This document shows, piece by piece, positions 37,008 through 45,487 of a stretch of DNA of 64,000 nucleotides (position 1 is the stretch's first letter; each line of letters opens with the position of its first letter). A model generated the notes under the pieces. It made no database searches and was not told where the DNA came from. It saw only the letters and a program-made list of their open reading frames with translations. Both the position numbers and the translations under genes were made by a program. The stretch comes from Bacteroidota bacterium (lineage in GTDB: Bacteria; Bacteroidota; Bacteroidia; Cytophagales; Cyclobacteriaceae): the NCBI GenBank assembly GCA_024280115.1, contig JAJRQT010000195.1, positions 1-64,000 of the forward strand. The letters are read 5' to 3'.

Positions 37008-38120
37008 ATGAAAAAAGCATTAATTACCGGAATCACAGGTCAGGATGGAGCGTATTTAACAGAGTATCTCCTCGACAAAGGATATGAAGTTCATGGTATT
37101 AAAAGGAGAAGTTCTCTATTCAATACCGATAGAATTGATCATTTATATCAGGACCCCCATGAAACAGAGGTTAAGTTAAAGTTGCATTATGGCGATTTAA
37201 CAGACTCTGGTAATATAATCAGAATAATACAAGAAATCCAACCTGATGAGGTTTACAATCTTGGAGCCATGTCTCATGTAAAGGTGAGTTTTGATACTCC
37301 GGAATACACAGCAAATGTAGATGGCTTAGGAACATTGAGAATTTTAGAGGCCGTACGCCTTCTAGGATTAGTTGAGAAAACCAGGGTTTACCAGGCATCA
37401 ACATCAGAATTATATGGGTTGGTTCAGGAAACTCCGCAGTTGGAAACTACGCCATTTTATCCAAGATCTCCATACGCCGTTGCGAAATTATATGGATTTT
37501 GGATTGTAAAAAATTATCGGGAGGCCTACAATATGTATGCATGCAATGGTATTTTGTTTAATCATGAATCCCCGTTAAGAGGCGAAACTTTTGTGACAAG
37601 GAAGATTACAAGAGCAGTAGCAAGGATAGCTTTGGGGTTACAGGATATTCTTTATCTTGGTAACATAGATGCAAAAAGGGACTGGGGTCATGCGAAAGAT
37701 TTTGTGAAAGCAATGTGGTTAATCCTCCAGCAGGATCAGCCTGATGATTTTGTAATTGCTACAGGTGTCACTACAACCGTAAGGGATTTTGTGCGAATGA
37801 GTTTTGCCGAATTAGGAATAGAGCTTGATTTTAATGGTGAAGGAGTGAATGAAATAGCAAAGGTTGCTAAATGTAGTAATGACGAATATCAATTGAAACA
37901 GGGAACAGTAGTTTTAAAAATTGATCCGAGTTACTATAGACCAACCGAAGTGGAATTGCTAATTGGCGATCCGACAAAAGCGAAAGAAAAATTGGGTTGG
38001 GAGATTGAATATGACCTCAAAGGTTTGGTAGAAGATATGGTAAGTTCTGATATAGAGCTATTTAAAAGAGATAAATTTCTGCTTAAAGGTGGTCACAAAG
38101 TTCTCAATTATCACGAGTAA
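37008..38120 (+). CDS. gmd: GDP-mannose 4,6-dehydratase
   Basis: Converts GDP-D-mannose to GDP-4-keto-6-deoxy-D-mannose, the first step to GDP-L-fucose or GDP-rhamnose. A 370-aa SDR with the NADP site GITGQDGAY (8-16), the catalytic Thr132/Glu134 (STSELYG) and Y156-xxx-K160 (in SPYAVAK), and the NHESPLRGETFVTRKI stretch typical of Gmd. Its TAA stop overlaps the start of the next gene by one base (TAATG), so the pair is translationally coupled. Cytoplasmic; supplies activated fucose for cell-surface polysaccharide. Confidence 0.97.
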   Translation: MKKALITGITGQDGAYLTEYLLDKGYEVHGIKRRSSLFNTDRIDHLYQDPHETEVKLKLHYGDLTDSGNIIRIIQEIQPDEVYNLGAMSHVKVSFDTPEYTANVDGLGTLRILEAVRLLGLVEKTRVYQASTSELYGLVQETPQLETTPFYPRSPYAVAKLYGFWIVKNYREAYNMYACNGILFNHESPLRGETFVTRKITRAVARIALGLQDILYLGNIDAKRDWGHAKDFVKAMWLILQQDQPDDFVIATGVTTTVRDFVRMSFAELGIELDFNGEGVNEIAKVAKCSNDEYQLKQGTVVLKIDPSYYRPTEVELLIGDPTKAKEKLGWEIEYDLKGLVEDMVSSDIELFKRDKFLLKGGHKVLNYHE

Positions 38121-39046
38121 TGAAAAAAGATGCTAAAATTTACTTAGCAGGCCACCGTGGAATGGTGGGATCTGCTATCATGCGAAAGCTGGAGGCTGAA
38201 GACTTTCATAATATCATCACAAGAACTTCCGGAGAATTGGATCTCAGGATACAATTGGATGTTGAGTCATTTTTTTCCAGTGAAAAACCGGATTACGTAA
38301 TATTAGCAGCGGCGAAAGTAGGAGGGATCATTGCAAATAATACATATAGAGCAGAGTTTTTATATGATAATCTGATGATTCAAAATAATGTTATACACCA
38401 ATCCTATGTGAATAATGTTAAAAAACTCATGTTTCTGGGGAGTTCTTGTATTTATCCAAAACTCGCACCCCAGCCTTTAAGGGAAGATGCATTGTTGACA
38501 GGTCTATTGGAATCGACAAACGAACCATATGCAATAGCCAAAATTGCCGGAATCAAGATGTGTGATGCTTATAGAGATCAGTATGGTTGTGATTTTATTT
38601 CAGTGATGCCAACAAACCTTTATGGGCCAAATGACAATTATGATTTAAAAAACTCTCATGTGTTACCCGCCCTGATAAGAAAATTTCATGAAGCTAAAGT
38701 TGACGGGAATAAAAGCGTTGAGATTTGGGGAACAGGTAGTCCTCTAAGGGAATTCATGCATGTGGATGATTTAGCTGCTGCTTGTTTTTACCTGATGCAA
38801 AACTTCAGTGAAGCGGGTTTTGTGAATATTGGCGTTGGTAAAGATATATCAATAAAAGACCTCGCAATATTGATCAAGGATATTGTAGGATTTGAGGGGG
38901 CACTTACTTTTGACACTTCGAAACCAGATGGAACTCCACGGAAGCTGATGGATGTTTCAAAATTGGAAAATCTTGGATTTACTTACAAAATCGAACTTGC
39001 AGAAGGGATAAAGTCTGTTTATGAATCGTACGTGAAGGGCTTATAA
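38120..39046 (+). CDS. fcl: GDP-L-fucose synthase (epimerase/reductase)
   Basis: Finishes GDP-L-fucose: 3,5-epimerisation and NADPH reduction of the Gmd product. A 308-aa SDR with GHRGMVG (11-17), Ser108/Ser109 (GSSCIYP), Y137-xxx-K141 (PYAIAK) and an R-E-F-M-H-V-D-D-L block (ending near 210), as in the known family. It starts at the last base of gmd. Together with gmd it forms a complete, minimal two-gene pathway. No glycosyltransferases or other polysaccharide genes sit beside it, so its product is used by genes elsewhere. Confidence 0.97.
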   Translation: MKKDAKIYLAGHRGMVGSAIMRKLEAEDFHNIITRTSGELDLRIQLDVESFFSSEKPDYVILAAAKVGGIIANNTYRAEFLYDNLMIQNNVIHQSYVNNVKKLMFLGSSCIYPKLAPQPLREDALLTGLLESTNEPYAIAKIAGIKMCDAYRDQYGCDFISVMPTNLYGPNDNYDLKNSHVLPALIRKFHEAKVDGNKSVEIWGTGSPLREFMHVDDLAAACFYLMQNFSEAGFVNIGVGKDISIKDLAILIKDIVGFEGALTFDTSKPDGTPRKLMDVSKLENLGFTYKIELAEGIKSVYESYVKGL

Positions 39047-39152
39047 AATTACCCATCACAGGAGCAAGGATGTTAAATCAAACCCCAAATAAACAGGATT
39101 TGAGCTGTCCCATCATTTCAACAATCCACTGTTAACCCTAAATAAATCAGGG

Positions 39153-39170
39153 ACCCCGATATGTCGGGGT
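39153..39170. repeat. Hairpin with CCCCGA/TCGGGG core
   Basis: ACCCCGA-TATG-TCGGGGT, seven perfect pairs around a 4-nt loop, with no U-tract. The core resembles the hairpin at 2812-2842. Confidence 0.6.
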
Positions 39171-39362
39171 TGAGGCCCGGTTTCAATGCAGAACTTCCAC
39201 TCGGTATTTAATAAACGTTAGGTTTGAAAAACGTTTTCCTTGTCTCCGATGGGTATATTATTGTTTAAATCTTTCAAGAATCAGTCAAAACACATCTTGT
39301 TTGACCGGAACGAATCACAAATATAATATTTATAAACTTTTTAATTCACTCAATTCCCATAA

Positions 39363-39386
39363 AAAAAGCCTCTGAAGAGGCTTTTT
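39363..39386 (-). terminator. Intrinsic terminator for groL
   Basis: AAAAAGCCTC-TGAA-GAGGCTTTTT, ten perfect pairs flanked by A and T runs on the two sides. It lies 25 nt from the groL stop on the minus strand and could also stop read-through from fcl. Confidence 0.88.
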
Positions 39387-39410
39387 AATTTTTATATTTC
39401 AGAGTGTTGA

Positions 39411-41048
39411 TTACATCATTCCACCCATTCCGCCGCCACCCATAGGAGGCATAGCCGGAGCAGCACTTTCGTCCGCTGGTTCATCTGCAACGACTGCTTC
39501 AGTTGTGAGCAGTAATGATGCAATAGAAGATGCGTTTTCAAGGGCTAACCTTGTAACTTTAGTAGGATCAATGATTCCTGCCGCTATCATGCCTTCAAAT
39601 TTATCTTCTCTGGCATTGTAACCGAAATCTTTTTTTCCTTCTTTAACTTTTTGAACAACAACGGATGCTTCTGCACCTGCATTGGTTACAATAGTTCTTA
39701 ATGGAGATTCAAGAGCCAATCTGACAATATTCACACCGGTTTCCTGATCGTCATTGCTAACTTTTACTTTATCAAGAGCAGAGATAGCTCTGATAAATGC
39801 AATTCCACCACCGGCAACAATTCCTTCCTGTACCGCTGCCCTGGTTGCATGCAATGCATCATCAACTCTATCTTTCTTTTCTTTCATTTCTATCTCAGTT
39901 GCAGCGCCTATATAAAGGATAGCAACACCACCTGATAGTTTAGCTAATCTCTCCTGAAGTTTTTCTTTGTCGTAATCAGAAGTTGTAGTTGCTATCTGTG
40001 CTTTGATTTGGTTTACTCTTGCGTCAATGTCTTCTTTTTTGCCACTGCCATTAACAATTATTGTATTGTCTTTGTCAATGTTGATTTTATCAGCAGATCC
40101 AAGATCATCAAGAGTTGCATTTTCTAACTTAAAACCTCTTTCTTCAGAGATTACAGTACCACCGGTTAAGATTGCGATATCTTCAAGCATTGCTTTTCTT
40201 CTGTCTCCAAAACCTGGAGCTTTTACTGCAGCTACTTTAAGAGATCCTCTGATTTTATTCACCACCAATGTTGCAAGAGCCTCACCGTCAACATCCTCGG
40301 ATATAATTACCAAAGGCTTTCCGGTTTGAGCAGTACTTTCCAATACAGGAAGTAATTCCTTCATGGCAGATATCTTCTTATCGTAAATCAGGATATAAGG
40401 AGTTTCAAGCTCAGCTTCCATTTTTTCGGTATTAGTAACGAAATACGGAGAAAGATATCCTCTGTCAAATTCCATTCCTTCAACTGTTTTCACCTCAGTG
40501 CCAGTACCTTTGGCTTCCTCAACAGTGATTACGCCATCTTTTCCTACTTTTCCCATAGCATCGGCAATCATATCGCCAATCTCCTGATCATTGTTTGCTG
40601 AAATTGAGGCAACCTGGGCGATTTCATTTTCATCGCTTATAGGATTGGATTGCTTTTGCAAATCTTCAACAACAATACTTACTGCTTTGTCAATACCTCT
40701 TTTAAGGTCCATTGGATTAGCGCCTGCAGCTACGTTTTTAATTCCGTGAGCAAAAATAGATTGAGTTAGTACAGTTGCTGTTGTTGTTCCGTCACCGGCG
40801 TCATCAGCCGTTTTTGATGCAACTTCCTTTACCAGCTGAGCGCCCATATTTTCTACAGGATCTTTCAATTCAATTTCTTTTGCAACAGTCACACCATCCT
40901 TGGTAACTGAAGGAGCACCGAATTTCTTGTCTAAAATTACGTTTCTGCCTTTTGGTCCAAGTGTTACACTCACTGCATCTGCAATGGTTTCAACTCCCTT
41001 TTTTAGCTTTTCCCTTGCTACGGTATTAAAGAATATTTCCTTCGCCAT
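39411..41048 (-). CDS. groL: 60-kDa chaperonin GroEL
   Basis: Full-length GroEL (545 aa): ATP-site stretches TLGPKGRN (29-36) and GDGTTTATVL (about 86-95) are visible, and the protein ends in the classic GGMGGMM tail. Works with GroES as the folding chamber in the cytoplasm. It lies 37 nt after groS on the same strand, so both form one operon that ends at the terminator at 39363-39386. Regulation is discussed at the palindromes upstream of groS. No CIRCE (TTAGCACTC-N9-GAGTGCTAA) was found. Confidence 0.99.
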   Translation of the reverse strand: MAKEIFFNTVAREKLKKGVETIADAVSVTLGPKGRNVILDKKFGAPSVTKDGVTVAKEIELKDPVENMGAQLVKEVASKTADDAGDGTTTATVLTQSIFAHGIKNVAAGANPMDLKRGIDKAVSIVVEDLQKQSNPISDENEIAQVASISANNDQEIGDMIADAMGKVGKDGVITVEEAKGTGTEVKTVEGMEFDRGYLSPYFVTNTEKMEAELETPYILIYDKKISAMKELLPVLESTAQTGKPLVIISEDVDGEALATLVVNKIRGSLKVAAVKAPGFGDRRKAMLEDIAILTGGTVISEERGFKLENATLDDLGSADKINIDKDNTIIVNGSGKKEDIDARVNQIKAQIATTTSDYDKEKLQERLAKLSGGVAILYIGAATEIEMKEKKDRVDDALHATRAAVQEGIVAGGGIAFIRAISALDKVKVSNDDQETGVNIVRLALESPLRTIVTNAGAEASVVVQKVKEGKKDFGYNAREDKFEGMIAAGIIDPTKVTRLALENASSIASLLLTTEAVVADEPADESAAPAMPPMGGGGMGGMM

Positions 41049-41085
41049 TTTTATTTTAATTTAGATTTTGTTTATAATTAATTTT

Positions 41086-41364
41086 TTAAATAATAGCTAA
41101 AACATCTGATTCTCTCATCATCAGATAATCCTCGCCATCTACTGTAATCTCTGTTCCGGAATATTTTCCGTACAATACAGCATCACCAACTTTTACAGTT
41201 AGTGGTTCATCCTTTTTACCATTACCAACTGCAACTACTTCACCTTTTTGAGGTTTTTCTTTTGCAGTGTCGGGGATAATAATTCCTGAAGCAGTTTTCT
41301 CTTCCGCTTCAGCGGGTGCTACCAGAATCCTGTCTGCTAGTGGTTTGATTTTTACTTTCGACAT
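41086..41364 (-). CDS. groS: 10-kDa co-chaperonin GroES
   Basis: A 92-aa GroES with the mobile-loop region EEKTASGIIIPD (about 21-32) and the conserved G-x-G-x-x-x-x-x-E-P close to GNGKKDEPL, followed by the YGKYSGTEI turn. It caps GroEL. It is the first gene of the groS-groL operon. Upstream, within 41365-41490, lie two inverted repeats; the gene at 41583 is transcribed away from it, so the region is a shared divergent control area. Confidence 0.99.
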   Translation of the reverse strand: MSKVKIKPLADRILVAPAEAEEKTASGIIIPDTAKEKPQKGEVVAVGNGKKDEPLTVKVGDAVLYGKYSGTEITVDGEDYLMMRESDVLAII

Positions 41365-41420
41365 TTGTTATAAAAATTTTAGGTTTGTTTTAAAATCTTC
41401 TGAACCTATTACATTTGTTG

Positions 41421-41439
41421 TGCCAAAGTGTAATTGGCA
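41421..41439. promoter_or_regulatory. Perfect inverted repeat upstream of groS
   Basis: TGCCAA-N7-TTGGCA (41421-41426 and 41434-41439), about 57 nt before the groS ATG. Its symmetry and position suggest an operator for a dimeric regulator. It is not CIRCE. The binding protein is unknown. Confidence 0.5.
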
Positions 41440-41464
41440 TAAAAAGCCCATATTTCACTGACAT

Positions 41465-41490
41465 TATTGCATGAAAAACAATATGCAATA
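41465..41490. promoter_or_regulatory. Second inverted repeat upstream of groS, partly shared with miaB
   Basis: TATTGCAT (41465-41472) and ATGCAATA (41483-41490) form eight perfect pairs with a 10-nt spacer. The right arm lies within the 13-mer ATGCAATATGACA (41483-41495), which occurs again at 47001-47013 in front of miaB in the same orientation relative to the gene. Confidence 0.5.
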
Positions 41491-41582
41491 TGACACTATG
41501 ATTGGGATTTACTTACCTCAAACCTTGACAAGTATTGTAATTTTTACTATTTTATATCGTTTTAATGATAAATTTATAAAAA

Positions 41583-42293
41583 ATGAGGCATCTGGATAAA
41601 AACTGGTTAACAAATGGGTTGATTGACTTTGAATATAAAAAATATATAATATTGTCATATCTGAAACATGTCCAACAAAATTTTACTGACAAAAAGTTAT
41701 TTCCTGTTTTAAATGATTTGATTGATCATCATAGAAATCTGAAATCTATCAGGGATGGTAAGACTTTTCTTAAAAACAAATTCCGTCCGAGAATTTCGAA
41801 TTTTAATTTTAAACTGCTGTCAATTGAATACCAGCCAGAAATTAATGATTCACCAATGTTTTCTGAACTTGAAGCAATTATGGAGTATGGAATGTTGCTA
41901 TTTGATAAACAGATTCATAATGGAAATGAGCTTTTGAGCGAAATAAAGAGTACAATTACTATTGAACCTGTGGGTATTTCACCATTATACAAAAAGGAAG
42001 GATTGTTATTTATGACTTTAAAAAATTATAGAACTGTGAGGATATATCAATATACAGTGAATCCTTTAACAGTGGTGAATGGCCGGGATGATCAGATTAA
42101 AACCTATTACTTAAATTCTGAACGACTTTCAATAGCGAATACTTTTGAGAAAATGAAAATTGAAATGATTAAAAAATTTAAAAGCCTTCCAAATCCCGCA
42201 ACCTATGCAATCAGCACAACAATTAACTTTCCATATGAAGAAACCTATCTTCCAATAGCAAAGAAAATGTTAGAAAACCAATTGGCCGCCTAA
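41583..42293 (+). CDS. Conserved-looking protein divergent from groS, unknown function
   Basis: A 236-aa soluble protein with no signal or membrane segment. It opens with a helical block (NWLTNGLIDFEYKKYIILSYL) and later has a repetitive alpha/beta pattern ending in SLPNPATYAIST and NFPYEETYLPIAKKML. I do not recognise the family, although the neighbourhood (between groS and secG) suggests a widely kept Bacteroidota gene. The upstream region carries TTGACA-N17-TATTTT at about 41527-41555, a sigma70-like layout, in addition to the palindromes shared with groS. Co-regulation with groESL is therefore plausible. Confidence 0.7.
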   Translation: MRHLDKNWLTNGLIDFEYKKYIILSYLKHVQQNFTDKKLFPVLNDLIDHHRNLKSIRDGKTFLKNKFRPRISNFNFKLLSIEYQPEINDSPMFSELEAIMEYGMLLFDKQIHNGNELLSEIKSTITIEPVGISPLYKKEGLLFMTLKNYRTVRIYQYTVNPLTVVNGRDDQIKTYYLNSERLSIANTFEKMKIEMIKKFKSLPNPATYAISTTINFPYEETYLPIAKKMLENQLAA

Positions 42294-42319
42294 CGGGATT
42301 TAAAAATTGCGGATTTATT

Positions 42320-42700
42320 TTACTGATTTTCGTCAACCAATCCATCGAGTCCTGAGCCGCTCGCAGAAGAGTCCTCACTTTCAAAAGGGAGGGGAGTGCT
42401 CGATGGAGGAAGAATTGTTTGTTGTTCCGCTCTTTCGAGGGTAGGGCTGCTCATTCCGGGATTCTCAATATTATCATTTAGGAATATATGAGTTGACAGG
42501 CTTAAAGTCAAAACAGTTATTGCTAAACCCCATGTCAATTTTTCGAGGAGATCACCGGTCCTTTTTACACCCATTACCTGGGCGGTTCCGCCACCGCCAA
42601 ACTGACTTGATAAGCCACCACCTTTAGAATTTTGTGCCAAAACAACCAATATTAGCAGCAATGCGGCAATGACAATAAGTGTAATTATGAATGTAAACAT
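42320..42700 (-). CDS. secG: Preprotein translocase subunit SecG
   Basis: A 126-aa SecG: an N-terminal membrane helix (about 2-22), the conserved polar loop with QNSKGGGLSSQFGGGG (about 24-38) and a second membrane helix (about 54-72), followed by a longer acidic, Ser-rich tail than in Enterobacteria. It assists SecYE-dependent export in the inner membrane. It lies 4 nt after the TPR gene on the same strand, so it is the last gene of the miaB-lptE cluster. Confidence 0.93.
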   Translation of the reverse strand: MFTFIITLIVIAALLLILVVLAQNSKGGGLSSQFGGGGTAQVMGVKRTGDLLEKLTWGLAITVLTLSLSTHIFLNDNIENPGMSSPTLERAEQQTILPPSSTPLPFESEDSSASGSGLDGLVDENQ

Positions 42701-42704
42701 TTCT

Positions 42705-43667
42705 CTACTTTTTTATTTCTTCAATTCGAGCCGCAAAGTACGCCTTTTTTTGTGGTAATTTCCAAATTAATTTCTTATAAATATCAATTGCCCTTTCTCT
42801 CTTTCCTTGTTTTAGTAGAATTACCGCTAAATTTTCAGAGACAAGGTCATCTCCAAATTTTGTGCTTTTCTCAGAAAGATCTTTATTGATTTCATCGGAA
42901 GACTTCTCTTGCTCTTTTTTCAAGTTACCTATACTCGGCTGCTCTTCAATAAATTTTTCTATAATCTTGTTTTGCGAAATATGATCTTTAGTTTCTTCAT
43001 GTTCTTGTTGCGATTTTTTACTTTCTATTTCTTTCAGAAAAAAAACATTCACCTGGCTATCAAGCACTTCATCCTTTTTCAATATCTCATTTTGCTTTTC
43101 CTCCTTTGTTGCAAGATGAGATGTTTCCTGGGGTTCTGTAGTCTCTTTTTCTGTTTTGGGTTTTTGGTCTTTCTTTGTTTTTTTATCCTTTAGCTTTTTC
43201 GCTACTTTTTCTTCCGCAACAGATTCAGGTTCATTCGTTTCTAAAAACTGAAACTGTTTTCTTAATGATTTTAGTTTTTTAAGATTTTTTAATACTTCAT
43301 CAAAAATGGAAGAACTGTCTGATTTTTTAGATTTTTTATCACCGAGTGATTTTTCTTTTTTCTCAGTTTCATCGATTGATTCTAAAATTGGTAATTCCTG
43401 ATAGGGGGCTATTTGTTCAATATTTTCTAAAAATTCCTTTTCCTGAATGACTTTTTTCAATGCCGCGCGATTACTCGAGTAAATTGCTGCCCGAATAAGT
43501 TTTTCTTGTTTTTCAGTGGAATTAAGTTCAGACTGAACCCTGGCTAACAGAATATGGAGATATTGGGCAAAAGGAGACTTACTGATTTCATTTTCCAACA
43601 AAACTATATCATCTTCTTTTGCTTCGGATGGATTATTGAGAAGTAAGTTTATTCTTTCTGTTTCCAC
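42705..43667 (-). CDS. TPR-type protein with a long charged linker
   Basis: A 320-aa protein. The N-terminal part has helices with a TPR-like look (LLARVQSELNSTEKQEKLIRAAI), the middle (about 90-260) is a Lys/Glu-rich, low-complexity linker, and the C-terminal 45 residues form one further TPR unit (LAVILLKQGKRERAIDIYKKLIWKLPQKKAYFAARI). No signal peptide, so it is cytoplasmic. It sits between lptE and secG in the conserved Bacteroidota cluster and may link envelope assembly steps, but no function is established. Confidence 0.75.
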   Translation of the reverse strand: METERINLLLNNPSEAKEDDIVLLENEISKSPFAQYLHILLARVQSELNSTEKQEKLIRAAIYSSNRAALKKVIQEKEFLENIEQIAPYQELPILESIDETEKKEKSLGDKKSKKSDSSSIFDEVLKNLKKLKSLRKQFQFLETNEPESVAEEKVAKKLKDKKTKKDQKPKTEKETTEPQETSHLATKEEKQNEILKKDEVLDSQVNVFFLKEIESKKSQQEHEETKDHISQNKIIEKFIEEQPSIGNLKKEQEKSSDEINKDLSEKSTKFGDDLVSENLAVILLKQGKRERAIDIYKKLIWKLPQKKAYFAARIEEIKK

Positions 43668-43681
43668 TTATTAGTATTTTA

Positions 43682-44221
43682 TTACCAGTTGGCTACTGAT
43701 GCATTAAAAATATCCAGCACAATTGCATCATATATAAATTCCACTAAGGCGGCTTCTATGCTGTTAAAATCCTGTTTCTCAGGATCGTAGTCCTGATAAA
43801 ATGAAAAAGACTGCCCTTCAAAATCATAGCTTTCGTCCTGTGTATTTAAATATGTCACTTTTACAGTTATGGTCAATCTCTGGAGTGCCGCAATGTCTGT
43901 GTTCGCAAAATTCTGACTCCCAGAGGATTTTGGCGCCATAGGAGTTAGTCGATATCCGACAATACTACCTTCCAACTGAAGGTCTCCCTCATTTGGCACG
44001 ATGGTCAGGCTCGTATTTTGCTGGTAATAATCTCTAATTTTTTCTGTAAACAGCTGACTTAAGTTTGGAGGGCCTGTACCAATTTCATCATAGAAAGTTT
44101 GAATGGAAATTGTTTTAATATTTGGAGAAATATTAGCGCCAGTAAATGAATACACTCCGCAGCTAACCAAAAGTGTGGTTGAAAGAAATATTATGAACGT
44201 TTGCTTAATCATCGATTTCAA
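43682..44221 (-). CDS. lptE: LptE-like lipopolysaccharide assembly lipoprotein
   Basis: A 179-aa outer membrane lipoprotein with lipobox LLVSC (Cys21) followed by GVYSFTGANISP, the usual opening of Bacteroidota LptE (DUF of the LptE superfamily). It should plug the LptD barrel in LPS assembly. Its start overlaps the end of the sigma54-activator gene by 17 nt, so it is translationally coupled. Two Met codons (residues 1 and 4) are possible starts. Context (secG, TPR protein, activator, miaB) is the standard Bacteroidota neighbourhood. Confidence 0.86.
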   Translation of the reverse strand: MKSMIKQTFIIFLSTTLLVSCGVYSFTGANISPNIKTISIQTFYDEIGTGPPNLSQLFTEKIRDYYQQNTSLTIVPNEGDLQLEGSIVGYRLTPMAPKSSGSQNFANTDIAALQRLTITVKVTYLNTQDESYDFEGQSFSFYQDYDPEKQDFNSIEAALVEFIYDAIVLDIFNASVANW

Positions 44222-45470
44222 ATTGTTTGATCTTCCTATATAACGTTCTCTCGGAAATTCCGAGGTCTATGGCGGCATATTTTCGTTTATTATTATTTTT
44301 TCTCAAAGCTTTGATAATCAATTCCTTTTCTTTCGCTTCAATGGAAAGGGACTCGTCACGCTCTGTTTCGTGAGAAATGTCCTGCACATTTTCAAAATTA
44401 TAATTAGAAGCTGGGGCTGAAGTATCAATTATATAAGGGCTTGTTGGGATTTCAGGGTTGATGTTGGGTTCAGATTTATTTCTAAAAACCTCCTGTGGTG
44501 GATTATCCATACGAGATGGACTTTCCATCACTTCTTCATTAATCATTCCATGAACCAACTTTTTTAAATCATTGACATCTTTTCTCATATCGAAAAGAAC
44601 CTTGTAAAGCAATTCTCTTTCAGACAGTCCTGCCTTATCATTTTCGGGTTGCTGATTATAAAGCATTGGTAGAAAATTGCTTTCTGAAGGTAAGTATTTC
44701 GATAGTTTTTCCCCGTTGATTTCCCTGTTGATTTCAAGAACTGATATTTGTTCTACCAGGTTTTTAAGTTGCCTGATATTTCCTGGGAATCGGTATTTCC
44801 CTAAAATTATTTTTGCATCTTCAGTCAACATCAAGGGCCTTACCTTGTATTTTTCAGAAAAGTCTGTTGCGAATTTCCTGAATAACAATTCAATATCTGA
44901 CCCGCGTTCTCTCAGTGCCGGAACATAAATAGGGACGGTATTTAACCTGTAATAGAGGTCTTGTCTGAATTTTCTGTTTTCTACTGACTCTAGAAGATTT
45001 ACATTCGTAGCAGAGACTACCCGAGCATTGGTTTTCAGAACTTTGGAAGAACCAACTTTAATAAACTCTCCGTATTCCAATACCCTTAGCAAACGTGCCT
45101 GAGTTGACATTGGTAACTCACCAATTTCATCGAGAAATATAGTACCACCATCAGCAACTTCAAAATATCCTTTTCTCGCTTCGTGAGCGCCTGTAAATGA
45201 GCCTTTTTCATGACCAAAAAGCTCAGAATCTATTGTACCTTCAGGAATTGCCCCACAGTTGATAGCTATGAATTTACCGTGTTTTCTCGCGCTAAGATGA
45301 TGAATGATTTTGGAAAACGACTCTTTACCACTACCGCTTTCACCAGTAATTAATACCGTCATATCTGTTGGAGCTACCTGGCATGTGACTTCTATGGCAT
45401 GGTTAAGAAGTGGAGAATTTCCAATGATTCCAAACCTTTGTTTTAAACTTTGAATTTGAGGGTCGTTCAC
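44205..45470 (-). CDS. Sigma54-dependent transcription activator, no receiver domain
   Basis: A 421-aa AAA+ activator. Walker A GESGSGKE (43-50), the sigma54-contact loop as GSFTGA (90-95, with Ser where GAFTGA is usual), Walker B TIFLDE (110-115), and the arginine-finger region RFPGNIRQLKNLVEQ. After a variable linker a C-terminal Fis-type helix-turn-helix (LIIKALRKNNNKRKYAA, ISERTLYRK) ends the protein. There is no N-terminal receiver or GAF domain, so it may be constitutive or regulated by a partner. Its gene overlaps lptE. It may regulate envelope genes, but targets are unknown. Confidence 0.92.
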   Translation of the reverse strand: MNDPQIQSLKQRFGIIGNSPLLNHAIEVTCQVAPTDMTVLITGESGSGKESFSKIIHHLSARKHGKFIAINCGAIPEGTIDSELFGHEKGSFTGAHEARKGYFEVADGGTIFLDEIGELPMSTQARLLRVLEYGEFIKVGSSKVLKTNARVVSATNVNLLESVENRKFRQDLYYRLNTVPIYVPALRERGSDIELLFRKFATDFSEKYKVRPLMLTEDAKIILGKYRFPGNIRQLKNLVEQISVLEINREINGEKLSKYLPSESNFLPMLYNQQPENDKAGLSERELLYKVLFDMRKDVNDLKKLVHGMINEEVMESPSRMDNPPQEVFRNKSEPNINPEIPTSPYIIDTSAPASNYNFENVQDISHETERDESLSIEAKEKELIIKALRKNNNKRKYAAIDLGISERTLYRKIKQFEIDD

Positions 45471-45487
45471 TTTTTTATTTTTTAAAA

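Larger units (their letters stand above)
39047..39410. other. Intergenic region with a palindromic hairpin and the groL terminator
   Basis: No gene over about 360 nt. It holds the ACCCCGA/TCGGGGT hairpin at 39153-39170 and the shared terminator at 39363-39386. The rest is unremarkable. Confidence 0.6.

Noticed and set aside
41365..41582. CIRCE operator for groESL
   Set aside because: No TTAGCACTC-N9-GAGTGCTAA was found; only the other palindromes are present.
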